A stretch of 64,000 bases of DNA from NCBI GenBank assembly GCA_030847615.1, contig JAUMIR010000014.1:12438501-12502500 (forward strand), written 5' to 3'. The stretch comes from Gambelia wislizenii (lineage: Eukaryota > Chordata > Lepidosauria > Squamata > Crotaphytidae). The notes under the pieces were generated by a model. The model made no database searches. It was given only the letters and a program-made list of their open reading frames with translations, and had not been told where the DNA came from. The position numbers and the translations under genes were made by a program. Of this stretch, positions 22,310-32,478 are shown in pieces; within the stretch, counting starts at the first letter, position 1, and the number at the start of each line of letters is the position of its first letter.

Positions 22310-22840
22310 AGTGCCTGTTTTGGACTACAGTTCCCAGAAGTCCAATAGCCATGCTGGTGGGAAGAAGGGACTGGGGCTTGTAGTCAAAAATATCTTTCCA
22401 TATACACATGTGTGTGTGTGTGTTTTCATGTAAAAACCCAATTAAAAAAAAATCTTTCCAACATAACACAACAGTACACACACCCTGAAGGATGTCAACC
22501 AAAGAAGCAAACCTTGGAAAGTTTTTTGTTTGGGGGGGGGGAACTTCAACTTCCAGAATCCCAGAGCCATGCTGTCTGGGGATTGTGGGACTTGTAATCC
22601 AGAAAGAACACAGAGACACAGACACACACACGAAGAAGGCCGATGATGGGGAAAGCCTGTCTGTCTGGAGAATTCTAGGTACTGTAGTCCAGAAAAGATT
22701 CCCTCCCCCGTAACACACACACACACACACCTGCCAAAAGCTTGGAAAAGTTCCCTTTTGGACTACAAGGCCCAGAATCCCCGTTTGCAGCTGGCCACGG
22801 GAAGGGGGGAGACTTGTAGTCGCCCCAACCTCTTCCCTGA
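22310..22840. repeat. Cluster of ACTACA...TGTAGT palindromes upstream of RXRA
   Basis: Three to four related palindromic units: 22320-22380 (GGACTACAGTTCCCAGAAGT ... GGCTTGTAGTC), 22540-22605 (ACTTCCAGAATCCCAGAGCC ... GGACTTGTAATCC), 22655-22695 (one half), and 22757-22822 (GGACTACAAGGCCCAGAATC ... AGACTTGTAGTCGCC). Each half resembles the ZNF143/STAF site. (TG)n at 22408-22425 and (CA)n at 22712-22731 lie between them. Probably remnants of a TIR transposon. Confidence 0.65.
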
Positions 22841-23642
22841 GCCAGGCGCCCCTCCCGCGCCCAGAGGAGGCGAGCCGAGGGAGGGAGGTGGCGGAGCCCG
22901 TGGTTCTGCGCCGGGCGACCCCTAGCTGGGGGATGCTGGGAGGTGTAGTCGGCCTCGGCAGGGCCCGCTGCTCAAGCTCGGGCGGGGGGTAGCCGCGTCC
23001 CAAGTCGGGAGGCGCAAGAAAGCTCGCAGCCCCGCCGGCGGCCCCCGCCTCGCCTGGCCTGGCCTGGCGGCCCTCCCTCCCCCGGCCCCGGCGTCGCTGC
23101 CAAGGCCCGTCCCTGCGTCCCTCGCGCCCCCCTTGGCCGGGGCCCCGTTGCAAGCGCAGCAGCTCCGGCGGCTGGAAGGGAGGGCGGACGGGCCAGCCAG
23201 CCAGCCAGCCAGCGCGAGCAGAGGCCGCCAGGCAGCCCGCCACGCGCCCACCCCCAAGAGCGGAGCCCGGCTGGGGAGCGTTTGGAGCACCTCGGGAAGC
23301 CGCCGCCGCCGCCCGCCGCGCCCGCTCGGCCTTGCCTGCAGCGCCCCCCCCCCGCCCCCGTCTCCGCGGGACTTTTCCGGGCTTTGTGGCTGCTCTTGGG
23401 CCGACCCCCCTCCCCGCCAGGAGGACCCCGAGGAGGACCAGGGGCGGGGTGAGGGGAGACGGAGACGCGCACAGCCCCCCCCAACAAACAAACAAACAAA
23501 CAAGCAAGCAAGCAAGCAACATTGCAAAGCCGTCCCTTCCTCCCGGGACTTTTTCCCTCCTTTCTTCCGGCTTTGATTTTTATTTTAATTTTTTCTCCCC
23601 CCCTCTCCTTGGCCGAGCTTCGCCCCCCCAAAGCTCCCGGGC

Positions 23643-23651
23643 ATGAGTTAA
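23643..23651 (+). promoter_or_regulatory. Minimal upstream ORF (Met-Ser-stop)
   Basis: ATGAGTTAA lies out of frame and ends 13 bases before the RXRA start codon. It has a purine (G) at -3 and A at +4. If transcribed, it could lower initiation at the main start or act as a stop-start element. Function not shown. Confidence 0.6.
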
Positions 23652-23664
23652 AAGAGCGGCCGAG

Positions 23665-23692
23665 ATGGACACCAAACACTTCCTCCCCCTGG
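23665..23692 (+). CDS. RXRA: Retinoid X receptor alpha, first coding exon
   Basis: RXR alpha is a nuclear receptor: it binds 9-cis-retinoic acid and partners RAR, VDR, PPAR, TR, LXR and others on hexameric half-sites. This exon supplies only the extreme N-terminus of the A/B domain. Nine codons read MDTKHFLPL, followed by G, the first base of the next codon (Asp in known RXRA), and then GTGAGT. Length, peptide, splice phase 1 and the huge downstream intron all fit RXRA; RXRB and RXRG start differently. The start context is GAGATGG with G at -3 and G at +4, a strong Kozak site. The out-of-frame ATG at 23643 ends before it. The DNA- and ligand-binding domains are not in this window. Confidence 0.88.
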
Positions 23693-24305
23693 GTGAGTGC
23701 GGCGGCCCCAGCCCCGAGCCCCGGCTTTGGGAGGGAGGGAGGGAGGGAAGGGAGGAGGGGGGTCGAGAAAGAAGGAGAAAAGGGGTGGGGGGTCGTGGGG
23801 GTCCCGCAAAGCCCCCGCGATGCTTGCCTCGGGGCGCCTGATCTGCGCAAAAGCGCCTCGCTTGGAACTGGCCTGCGGTGGGTGGGGGGTTTGGGTGGGA
23901 AGAGAGAGAAGGAGTCCGGGCCAGAGAGCTGGAGGGTGTGCGTGTGTGTGCTTGTGTGTTTGTGTGTTGGGGTGTCTTTCTTCCCCGGCCCCGCTGCTTT
24001 TGATCGCCAAGTGCGGCCCGCGGGATGTCTAGTTCGCCAGGGCTTGGAGGGGCCGGGTGTAAATGGAGCCGGCCGGGCCCGCGGAGGAGGGGTGTGTGTG
24101 TGTTTGTGTGTCGCCGTTGTGGTGGCGGCTGGTGGCGTGGGGGGGGTTTCGTTGTTTTCCACGGGGCTGGGGAGACACAACGGTACGTCTTCCCTCAAGA
24201 CTCCGAGGCAAGGTTGGGATTCGAAGTTTTAAGCCGGACTGAAGCAAAGGGGTGGTGAGTGGGTGGGAAGGGGCCGCTTTGGGACTTTTTGGTTTGTTTC
24301 TTCTC

Positions 24306-24440
24306 ATAGAATCACAGAGTTGGACAAGACCCCAAGGGCCATCTAGTCCAACCCCCTGCCTTGCAGGAACAGACAATCCAAGCACCCCTGACAGATGGCC
24401 ATCCAGCCTCTGCTTAAAACCCCCCAAAGAAGGGGAACTT
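24306..24440 (-). mobile_element. CR1 LINE 3' fragment
   Basis: CATAGAATCACAGAGTTGGA then GGGCCATCTAGTCCAACCCC and the complement of RLDGHLSG. It sits at the downstream edge of the CpG island. Confidence 0.9.
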
Positions 24441-24654
24441 TTTTGGCGGGTTTAGGATTTTTAAAAAATTGAAATCAAACCATTACACAAAATCCACTTT
24501 GGAAGAGAGATAGGTTGGAGGGAGAAGCTGGTTTCCTGGACTGCGTTGTATAAACTCTTCCGTAAGACTTCCAGATGTTGTAGCCTGCTCTGGCTGGGGC
24601 TGTGTACCCGAAAGCCTGCCTTTTCAGCACATAAATAATGCTTAATACTGTACT

Positions 24655-24730
24655 TAGTTATTTATTACCCGCCTCTCCCCTCAGGATCGGGGTGGGGTAC
24701 AAGCATCAGAATACAGAATACAATACAATG
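24655..24730 (-). mobile_element. L2-like LINE tail fragment
   Basis: TTATTTATTACCCGCCTCTC followed by GGGGTGGGGTACAAGCATCA and ATACAATACAATGTAA is the complement of an L2-type 3' end. Confidence 0.5.
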
Positions 24731-24815
24731 TAACCGGAGTTGTCCGGGAAAAGAGCGAGTCGGTTGCGCGGGGGAAGAGGAGGTGGCTGGGGTGGGAGAC
24801 GATCCCGGGATAGGG

Positions 24816-25122
24816 CTCTTCCTTCCTTCCTTTCCTTTCCTTCGTTCCTTCCTTCCTTCCTTTCTTCCCTTTCTCCTTCCTTCCTTTCTTTCCTACCTTC
24901 TTTCCTTTCTTTCTTTTTTCCTTTCCTTCTTCCTTCCTTCCCTTCTTTCCTTCTTCCTTCCTTCCTTCCCTTCTTCCTTCCTTTCCTTCCTTCCTTCGCT
25001 CCTTCCTTTCTTCCTTTCCTTCCTTCCCTTCTTTCTTCCCTTCTTCTGTCCTTCCCTTCTTTCTTCCTTTCCTTTTTCCTTCCTTCCTTCCTTCCTTTCG
25101 TTCTTTCTTCCCTCCCTCTCTC
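24816..25122 (+). repeat. 300-bp polypyrimidine tract, (CTTC)n-like
   Basis: Almost uninterrupted C and T in imperfect CTTC, TTCC and CTTT units with only a few G or A. Minus-strand frames rich in Lys, Glu, Arg and Gly, and plus-strand frames rich in Phe, Leu, Pro and Ser, are translations of this tract and not genes. It starts 1.1 kb after the RXRA donor. Confidence 0.95.
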
Positions 25123-25471
25123 GGGCTTCCTTTCCTCTGGCCTTGGGAGGCTGGCCCTGGGGCGGAGAGAGGGCGGGGGGGGGACCCGGGAAGACTTTGG
25201 GAAGCTCCCGGCAGGAAACCGAAAGAGAGAGGGAGGGAAAGGAGGCCAGGAGGACCGGGAGCAGGCCTGGAAAGGTCGCCAAACGCCCCCGCGGGCCAGC
25301 CCAGGGGGTCGGGGGTTGTCCTGGGATTGGAAGAAAGTTTTAATTTTTCCCCATCCCCAAAGAAATGTGAGAAAAAAATGTGTTCCCCGGTTTAGACACT
25401 TCCCCAAACTGGCTGCAAGTTTGGGGCCACCTCCCAACAGAGTTTAGGAAGCCACTCCATGGAGGGCTTTG
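25123..25471. other. No recognised feature
   Basis: G-rich unique sequence after the polypyrimidine tract, including GGGCGGGGGGGGGACCCGGG near 25169. Nothing else seen. Confidence 0.35.
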
Positions 25472-25622
25472 TGTGTGTGTGTGTGTGTGTGTTTTGTTTT
25501 AAATAGGAGTGCTTTTTACCTCTTTTTTGTTTTAAATAGGGGTGCTTTTTAGCTTTTTTTTGTTTTGTTTTAAATAGGGTTGCTTTTTAGCTTTTTTGTT
25601 TTAAATAGGGGTGCTTTTTAGC
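25472..25622 (+). repeat. (TG)n followed by a four-unit minisatellite
   Basis: (TG)n at 25472-25491. Then GTTTTAAATAGG(A/G)(G/T)TGCTTTTTA(G/C)C occurs four times (about 25496, 25529, 25568 and 25598), separated by T-rich spacers of varying length. Confidence 0.85.
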
Positions 25623-26867
25623 AAGAGGGGAAAAATAAAAGACATATCTTTGTGCAGAGGAGGAATGTTTAGAAAAGGGTCCCTTCTTTTCGTGGGGATG
25701 TGGATTTGCTGCTGTTTCTTTTTGTTTTTCTTTCTCAGGGTTTGGGCAAAGGAAGTTGTCCTGGCACATACTATGTTGCCTGTTTTCTGGGACTGTGCAT
25801 ACTGTCTGCATTCTTTCTCTCCCCTCCCCCCTGAAATTTACCCCTGCTTTTCCTTTAACCCTTTAAATTAACTTCTTCTCCCACCCACCCTTGAAAAAAA
25901 GCTCAGTCATGAATTGCTCCCATGAAAGAGACCAGGAAGATGGGTCATGCAGTCATGGTCAAGTTGTTCGATTTCAGTGGGGCCTGCTTGTGGGTCTTTT
26001 CACCACCCCTTGGCCTTCTAGCGGGGATTCCCCCATCCCTCCCTTTCTTCCCCGTTTGAATGCTTTCACTTGCCTGCCTCGCCTCCATTCCTGTTCCTTC
26101 TTGGTGTCTTGAGTCATGTTCTGGCTTGCTAGCGACCCATGCTTGCCACTGGCAGTTGGTTGGTTGGGTGCTCTCGTAGTTTTGGTCTGACTCGCATAAA
26201 CTTCTAAGAAAGACGCCTGCCCGAGCTTTCTGCAATCTCAGCCTGTGGCTCAGCTGTGTGCCTTTCCAGAGTCCAAAGCCAGTGGGGTGGTAGCCTAGGG
26301 GTAGGGCTGACTCTGGTTTGGACTACAACTCACATAATCCACTAGCCACAGGGGAAGTTTCCTGTTTGGGACCAGCAGGGTCCAGAATTACCTGACCACC
26401 ATAGGGAAAAGTTAACATTGGGGTCTGCAGCTCCCACATGGAAATGTTAAGGTTTTAGGGGTGCCACCCATGTGGGCACCTACTTAAGCAAATGTGTAAA
26501 AAAAAAGTACAGCCCAGTGGTGGGCACCATCGGAGAGTGCGGCTGACACCAGCCTTAGTAATGCTATAGCCTCTAGCATAATGCCCTCCAAGCCCCCCTC
26601 CCAACTGGAAGCCCTGTGGGGGTAGAAACCTGATTCTCTTTTGCTTATGGAACAGTGCATATGGCATCAAAGATGCTACACTCCTTTATTTGACCACCAA
26701 TAATACAAACAAATCAGAGGGTTTCTGCAGAACAAGATCTCCAATGCTGACTTCTGGGAAACATATTTGGGAGAGTAATCACTGTGATACGGGAATGGCA
26801 TGGTGTCATGTATCTTCTGATAGGTGGAATTATTCCTAAATAGATGTATTATCCTCTAGCAAAAGGT
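25623..26867. other. Mostly unique intron sequence
   Basis: No gene or clear regulatory feature. A small family C piece, GTTTGGACTACAACTCACAT, lies at 26317-26336. The remaining open frames lack motifs. Confidence 0.4.
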
Positions 26868-26910
26868 CTTTGTGTGTGTGTGTGTGCATATATATATATA
26901 TATATATAGT
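26868..26910 (+). repeat. (TG)n(TA)n microsatellite
   Basis: TG units followed by a TA array; self-complementary TA stretch. Confidence 0.9.
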
Positions 26911-26919
26911 TTTGTTTTT

Positions 26920-27190
26920 TCAAGGACCACTGCTGAGTCCTGCACAGGGCCTTCTTGGTGGCTGCCCCCAGGCTGTGGAACTCCCTGCTACTGGAGACTA
27001 GTCGGGTCCCCTCTCTATTGTCCTTCTGTGCTTTCCGTGGGGTTTGGGCAATGGTCTGGCAGTGGAGGAAAGGGCCTTTAAACAGGGACTGTGTTTTAAC
27101 TGATGTGTGGTAAAATGGCTTTTAATCTGGTGCCCTTTCTGTGTGATGGTTTGTGGAGTCCCAGCTGGGGGAGATATAAATGAAGTGAAA
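26920..27190 (+). mobile_element. L2-like LINE 3' fragment
   Basis: Translation resembles RAFLVAAPRLWNSL- type text of an L2 C-terminus (AGPSWWLPPGCGTPC in the shifted frame), then TTTTAACTGATG and a GAGATATAAATGAA tail. Confidence 0.55.
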
Positions 27191-27516
27191 TGAACTCAGC
27201 ATCAGCCAGGACTGAGACAGGAAGCCTCAGGGACAGAGGGCTTCTTATCAGTTGGAAAACAACCATTGGTCACTCCTCCTTCCCTGCTCCTATCCTCCAC
27301 AGGCTTCAAAGGTAGCTGTTCTCTTCTGTGGCACAGGTGAACTCTATGGTTTTGGTTAGCATGGCAGTTTAGCTCTGAGTGGGTGGTTATTTGCATAGTC
27401 CCTCCCCTATCATCTGCATAGTCACAACTTGGCCCTTCATCATGCCACTTGCTTTGCCATATAGATCAGTGATTACATTGACCCCAACAATATCTAAATG
27501 TTTATAAGCCAATGTT
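27191..27516. other. No recognised feature
   Basis: Unique sequence. Confidence 0.35.
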
Positions 27517-27625
27517 CAAATTGTTGTTGTGTACCTTCAGGTTGTTTTCTGACTCATTGCAACCGTAAGGTAAACTTATCCTGGTTCTCCCCCCCCTCCC
27601 TTTTTTGTAAGATTTGTTCAGAAGG
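27517..27625 (-). mobile_element. SINE 3' tail fragment
   Basis: TTGTTGTTGTGTACCTTCAG and GATTTGTTCAGAAGGGG are the complement of the Sauria-type SINE tail. Confidence 0.7.
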
Positions 27626-27795
27626 GGCACTAAGGCAATACTTGTGGCCTTATAGATCAAGCTACTTTCCACCAGACTCTTCTTTACAGACCCTAGTATT
27701 GTCTGCTCTGACTGGCAGTAGCAGCTCATAAGGTTTCAGGCAGTTTTTCCCTCATCCCTGTTACATTGGCCTATTTTTAAACAGAGGTGGTCAAG

Positions 27796-27986
27796 TACCG
27801 AAGAGAGCCAGTGCAGCATAGTGGTTTGAGCATTGGGGAGAGCAGGATTTGAATCTCCTCTTTGCCCATTGGTTGCCCTTCTGTGATGTCACACAACCCA
27901 CTGTGAAAAAAAACCCTACTGGGTGATCTTGGGCCAGTCCCACTCAGCTTTAGAGGAAAGCAATGCCAATCGTCTTCTGGATAACT
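27796..27986 (+). mobile_element. tRNA-derived SINE, interrupted
   Basis: GAGAGCCAGTGCAGCATAGT GGTTTGAG starts the tRNA-like head; the B-box region is GCAGGATTTGAATCTCC. The tail is missing; a CR1 begins where it would be. Confidence 0.7.
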
Positions 27987-28377
27987 CATAGAATCATAGA
28001 ATCATAGAATTGCAGAGTTGGAAGAGACCACGAGGGCCATCCAGTCCAACCCCCTGCCATGCAGGAAATCTTGATCAAAGCATCCCCGACAGATGGCCAT
28101 CCAGCCTCTGTTTAAAGACCTCCATGGAAGGAGACCCCACCACACTCCGAGGGAGTGTGTTCCACTGCCGAACAGCTCTTATTGTCAAAAAGTTCCTCCT
28201 AATTTTGAGGTGGAATCTCTGTTCCTGGAGCTTGCATCCATTGCTCCGTGTTCCAGTCTCTGGAGCAGCAGAAAACAAGCTTGCTCCATCCTCAATATGA
28301 TACCCCTTCAAATACTTAAACAGGGCTATCATATCACCTCTTAACTGTCTTTTTTGCAGGCTAAACATACCCAGCTC
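27987..28377 (-). mobile_element. CR1 LINE 3' fragment
   Basis: Three CATAGAAT units, then a minus-strand frame (28380-28075) open from [14 protein letters not shown] to RLDGHLSGML. An (ATT)n array (28379-28410) abuts the truncated end. Confidence 0.93.
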
Positions 28378-28378
28378 C

Positions 28379-28379
28379 A

Positions 28380-28413
<34 letters not shown>

Positions 28414-28650
28414 TTTGGGCTTATGGTGATCCTACCACAGGGTTTTCTTGGTGAGATTTATTTAGGGGAAGTTGCCATGGGTGAGCGGGAATTTGAAGCA
28501 CTGGGTAACCTTGGACAAGTCACACTCTCTCAGCCTTACAGGAAGCATGTGGCAACCCCAACCCCCTCAAAGAAATCTTGCCAAGAAAACCCCAAGATAG
28601 CTGGGGTCTCCATAAGTCAGGAACACATTAAAGGCACAGAACAACAAAGT
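28379..28650. mobile_element. (ATT)n plus two opposed SINE fragments
   Basis: 28412-28498 reads as a minus-strand SINE (GGCTTATGGTGATCCTACCA ... GGGTTTTCTTGG). 28500-28650 reads as a plus-strand SINE (CTTGGACAAGTCACACTCTC ... GTCTCCATAAGTCAGGA, tail ACAACAAAG). Together they form an inverted pair that could fold back in RNA. Confidence 0.6.
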
Positions 28651-29512
28651 CCTGTTGAATGCTATGGGTTATCTGAACAGGTCCTTCAGGAGAAGGCTCG
28701 TTAGCTGTTTTCTTGGCCTCAACCTTTCTCTGTTCACAGTCAAAACAGAAAGCACTGTGCATGTTGTGTGAGCTCACTGATGTTGCCTCAGACTGCTGAA
28801 AATAAATAGGTTTTTGGAAGGTTCCTGGGAGACTGTGGAACCAGCTGTCATGCAAATCAGTAAAATCTTGGTTGCATGCGATGTGGTGGGTGTGGTAGAG
28901 TAATGACTCTTGTGAGTCTGGTTGTGGGGGTGGGGAGTAGTCGTTCAAAATGATCTCTTCCTGGATTCCTGGTACATCTGAAAGCTTGAGATTTGCACAA
29001 GCCTTCCTCTTATTCCCCCCCCCCCCAGCTTTTGTTTTGACAGAGAAAGTTTAGCATTTGGGTGAATGTCATTCAAGGGCACCTGCTTTGGGTGAAGAGC
29101 ACGGATGAAGATCATGCAGCCTTCCAGTGGTTATTGGACTGCAACTCTGGGAGCTGAAATTTAGGAACCTCTGGAGGGCTACTTGATTCCCAGCCTTGCT
29201 GTAGAGATGTGATGGAAGTCCTCATTTAAAGCACTGAACACAAGAGTGTGTGTTTTGAAGACTCAGAAAGAGACCAACATGGGGATCATTGAAGACGGTA
29301 GGCCCTTTCTGGCCATACCCTTCTGTGGTGTCACAAAATGCACTTGCACACTGCAGTAAGTGAGTACAAAGAGTAGAGAGGGAGAGACTCAAACTTGACC
29401 TCCCCAAACTAGTGCTGCATGGTAGGAGGGCAGCTGGATAGTGCAATCTCGGAGTTTGAGAGAGGATACTTTTTGACTGCAATGCCCAGAATCCCCCAGG
29501 CCAGGGAATTTT
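28651..29512. other. Mostly unique intron sequence
   Basis: Contains an octamer-type ATGCAAAT at 28852-28859, a C-run at 29017-29029 and a family C piece near 29130-29180 (GGACTGCAACTCTGGGAGCT). No gene seen. Confidence 0.4.
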
Positions 29513-29725
29513 GAATTGTTGTCTACCTTCAGATTGTTTCCGACTTATGGCAACCCTATCATTGGGTTTTCTTGGCAAGACTTGTTCAAAGGGGGTTTGT
29601 CATTGTTTTCCTTTAAGGCTGAGAGAGTGTGACTAGCTCACAGTCACCCAGTGGGTTTCCATAGGTGAGCTGGGATTTGAACCCTGGCCTCCCAGAGTCC
29701 AACACACAAATCGCAACATCGTGCT
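29513..29725 (-). mobile_element. tRNA-derived SINE, nearly complete
   Basis: ATTGTTGTCTACCTTCAGAT, TTTCCGACTTATGGCAACCC, GGTTTTCTTGGCAAGACTTG, GAGAGAGTGTGACTAG, and GGGATTTGAACCCTGGCCTC (complement of the B box) follow in order. Confidence 0.85.
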
Positions 29726-30699
29726 TTGGAAAATCTTTGGAAAAGGTTCCTTGTTCACTTGGCAGCAAAGCCTAGATGCTTTCATTGTTTAGATGTGACC
29801 TAGAACTCTTGGGGTTGCTCTGGAGCTGGGGTATACAAGGTGGAAGAAAGAGAGAGAGAAAGAAAAGATACCCTTTCAAATTTCAAAAGGGTGGGAAGGT
29901 CTGTTTCCACCAGTCCCTCCACTGCCAAACATTTCTGAATAGGCATGCTTGCCATGTGATGGTAGCATTAGCACAATGAAAAATTAAAATGTTGTTTTCA
30001 TTGTAGTGGAGGGGAGTGGCCTAGGGTGAGTTGAGCTGAAAAACTAGGCGATTGCTTAGAAAAAAAGATTCAGCATCTTTTGAAATGCTAATAGTGGTGC
30101 AGTTTCCACATATCTGTGTGTCTTTTCCTTGCTCTCCAGATAACGCTTCCCCCTTGCTCTCTTGGGAGAGTGGGCCCCCAGTATCTCCGAGGCCACCTTT
30201 TGTATCTTTGCCCTTGTGATGTCAGCTGGACTCCTCCCTCTTGTCACAAACACACTCACGCATCATAATTTGAGATGCTTGTTGTCCAGAGCCTATGGTG
30301 CAGGGGGGAAAGGCTGTGTCCCTCTAGATCTGGGGTGGCTAGGGCCTGCACAGACAGCCAAAATTGCCACAAATAAAGAAAAAAACTATTATGCAAAGAA
30401 GATTTTTCAAATGTCGGGGGCTTCCACCTCTTTTAAAAGGTGAATTGCCACTTCTGGAGGCTCTTGGGAAAAGCAATTCTCCCTTTTTAAAGAAGCCAGA
30501 GAAGAGAGAGTCAAAGGGATTGAGGGCTGCACAAAACAGCCTCAGGGGCCGGAGGCCACTTTCCCTCCACCACCCTTGCTCCAAATGTGGACCTCTACCC
30601 CCCCCCCACCCTTGAGGGTTGTATTGAGTGCAGCTGAGGGCATCAGAGCTTGGACAGTTATCTCTCCCCCCCCCCAACCCACTTTCATTCATTGCAACC
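29726..30699. other. Unique intron sequence
   Basis: No gene recognised. C-runs at 30599-30608 and 30666-30675. Open frames here are not supported by motifs or splice context. Confidence 0.35.
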
Positions 30700-30890
30700 A
30701 TTTTTGGGAAGTCATTTCAAAATTGTCATTGCTTATTTTGGAGTTGAAAGTAACCTCTTGGGTTGTTTCTTAGGTTTTGTTACTTAAAAAAAACACAACA
30801 CCTTAGGATTGAGCAGAGGATGGCACAGAATTTGAAAAGTTCCCATCAAAGTGTCTCTAAAAATGCTTTAAAAAGCCAATAGGAGACATT
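30700..30890. repeat. Repeat shared with 3665-3790
   Basis: TTACTTAAAAAAAACACAAC ACCTTAG... GAATTTGAAAAGTTCCC ... CTCTAAAAATGCTTT is a diverged copy of the sequence at 3665-3770. Confidence 0.5.
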
Positions 30891-30898
30891 TTGGGGTA

Positions 30899-31123
30899 CA
30901 GGTCGATTCCCATATCCACAGATTTAGTATGCACTGTTTCACTTACCCACATCCAAATATATGAACGTTCTCTCTAGGCATTTCTAGGTCGTTCAACCGT
31001 GATTCTATGGTCAACTTCTGGTGTTCGTCTCCTTGAAAATAATAGGGTTCCCTATTATCCACGGTTTCAGGTATGCATACAGGGGTCTTGGAATATGCCC
31101 CCACAGATATGGGAGTTGACCTG
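30899..31123. mobile_element. Tigger-like MITE, family B
   Basis: TA at 30897-30898 and 31124-31125. Ends CAGGTCGATTCCCATATCCA and GATATGGGAGTTGACCTG are inverted repeats. Interior: CTCTCTAGGCATTTCTAGGT and AATAATAGGGTTCCCTATTA. Confidence 0.88.
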
Positions 31124-31199
31124 TACTAGGTAGGGTAACCTGTATCCTCCTTCTCTAGCTTATGTCCAGGTTATCGGATGGACTTTATCTCCCTATATG

Positions 31200-31620
31200 G
31201 GCCTGCCCATGTTTTGAGATCTTTCTGGGGTGGCCCGCCTCTCTGTCCACCACACTCACAGGTACATTTGGTGGGAACACAGAAGAGGGCCCTCTTGGTG
31301 GCTACTCACAAGCTCTGGAACTCCCTTCCCAGAGAGGTTAGACGGGCACCCTGCTTGCTGTCCTTCCACAGGCAAGTGAAGACCTTGTTTGGACAGGAGA
31401 TTGGGATTTGTTTTTGTTTTTTTTAAAGGGGGAAATGCACCTTGTGTGATATGCTGGCTTTTTTTTTTAATAGCTAATGTTTTTTAATGGATTTTAATCT
31501 TTTGATAGTTGAATTACTTCTTCACTTCTGTGTGCTGTAAATTTTTTATTTATGTTTGTTTTAACTGTTGTAAGCCATCTCAGATCCTCTGTGAGTTTTG
31601 CAGCGTATTCACATTCCAAC
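31200..31620 (+). mobile_element. L2-like LINE 3' end
   Basis: A frame 31178-31426 includes GTQKRALLVATHKLWNSLPR and SFHRQVKTLF, the L2 ORF2 C-terminus. The 3' UTR has TTAACTGTTGTAAGCCATCT. Confidence 0.75.
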
Positions 31621-32029
31621 CCATTCCATGCATTTGTTCGTTGTGATCTCAGTGGCAAAGTTTGGTCTTCGAACCTCTCTTGACAAGCATGAGGGCTAGA
31701 AACATGACTGCCATCCATATGGCAGAAACTTGTCGGTTGTCTTAGGCGTGTGTAAATGCCCCTACAGAAGTGGATGGACAATTTTTTGCCTATTGCAGAT
31801 TGGCCATATTCAGTTCAAAGTTGTGAAAGTACAGTTGCCCATGTGGCATGCCACTGTACAAGTAGATCATTCATGTTCACATGCGGATGCACATAGGCAT
31901 GCATGCAGACATTCATTTGTGGATTAAGTTGCACCTTGGTGTAACATTGCCATTCAACACAAGGATTGCATGATACATATAACCAGTGCATAACTTTTCA
32001 TGTGGATATTTACACCAATGCTTTCTAAG
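31621..32029. other. No recognised feature
   Basis: Unique sequence. Confidence 0.35.
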
Positions 32030-32225
32030 GTATCTTATGTGGGCAATTGGCAGCTTCCCTCCATCTCATGTGTTAGGGAATGGCACCCTATCTGAGTCCA
32101 CTGACTACAACTGTTTTCTTCTTTCTTTCCTGGAAACTCTCCTGGAACCAGCAGCTGATGGCTTGTGGTTTGGCACTGGTCCATGGATCACTGCTCTGAG
32201 TTGCACTGATTTTTGCTGCTCACCC
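32030..32225. repeat. Dispersed repeat family E, copy 1
   Basis: TTTCTTTCCTGGAAACTCTC, GCTTGTGGTTTGGCACTGG and GACTACAACTGTTTTCTTC match 38660-38860 in order. Probably a hAT-like element; not identified. Confidence 0.5.
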
Positions 32226-32264
32226 TTGATGTAGGATCTCAGCCCTAGAGATCTGGTGGACATA

Positions 32265-32478
32265 TAGTTTGACCCCATATGATTTGCTATCCACGGTTCC
32301 CTTATCCATGTCCAAAAAAATATGTTCTCTCTAAGCATTTCTATGTCCTCCAGTGTTATTCTGTGGTCAACCTCCAGCATTCGTCTCATTGAAAATAATA
32401 GGGTTCCCTATCATCCATGATTTCAGGTATCGATGGGGATCTTGGAAAGCATTCCTTGCGGATACGGAGGTCAACCTG
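32265..32478. mobile_element. Tigger-like MITE, family B
   Basis: TA on both sides (32263-32264, 32479-32480). Ends TAGTTTGACCCCATATG and ATACGGAGGTCAACCTG. Interior as in the copy at 30899, including AATAATAGGGTTCCCTATCA. Confidence 0.87.

Larger units (their letters stand above)
22780..24290 (+). promoter_or_regulatory. CpG-island promoter of RXRA
   Basis: Sharp rise in G+C and in CpG over about 1.5 kb around the RXRA start codon. No TATA box is seen near it. GC-box-like sequences include GGGGCGGGGTGAGG (23438-23451) and CCCCGCCCCCG-like runs near 23350. A ZNF143-like motif GGATGCTGGGAGGTGTAGTC lies at 22932-22951. Simple CAGC repeats (23193-23214) and AAAC/AAGC repeats (23484-23520) fall in the probable 5' UTR. 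The transcription start itself cannot be placed by eye. Minus-strand open frames of about 400 codons across this island are composition artefacts. Confidence 0.85.

Noticed and set aside
22972..23527. Divergent gene sharing the RXRA promoter
   Set aside because: No splice sites, conserved peptide or exon structure is visible on the minus strand; only composition-driven frames. A non-coding divergent transcript remains possible.
22302..24198. Minus-strand open frames of about 400 codons across the CpG island
   Set aside because: They overlap each other in different frames, are Pro/Arg/Gly/Ala-rich, and arise because GC-rich DNA has few stop codons. No domain is visible.
24706..25447. Long Lys/Glu/Arg-rich and Phe/Leu/Pro-rich frames
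   Set aside because: They are translations of the polypyrimidine tract in opposite strands.
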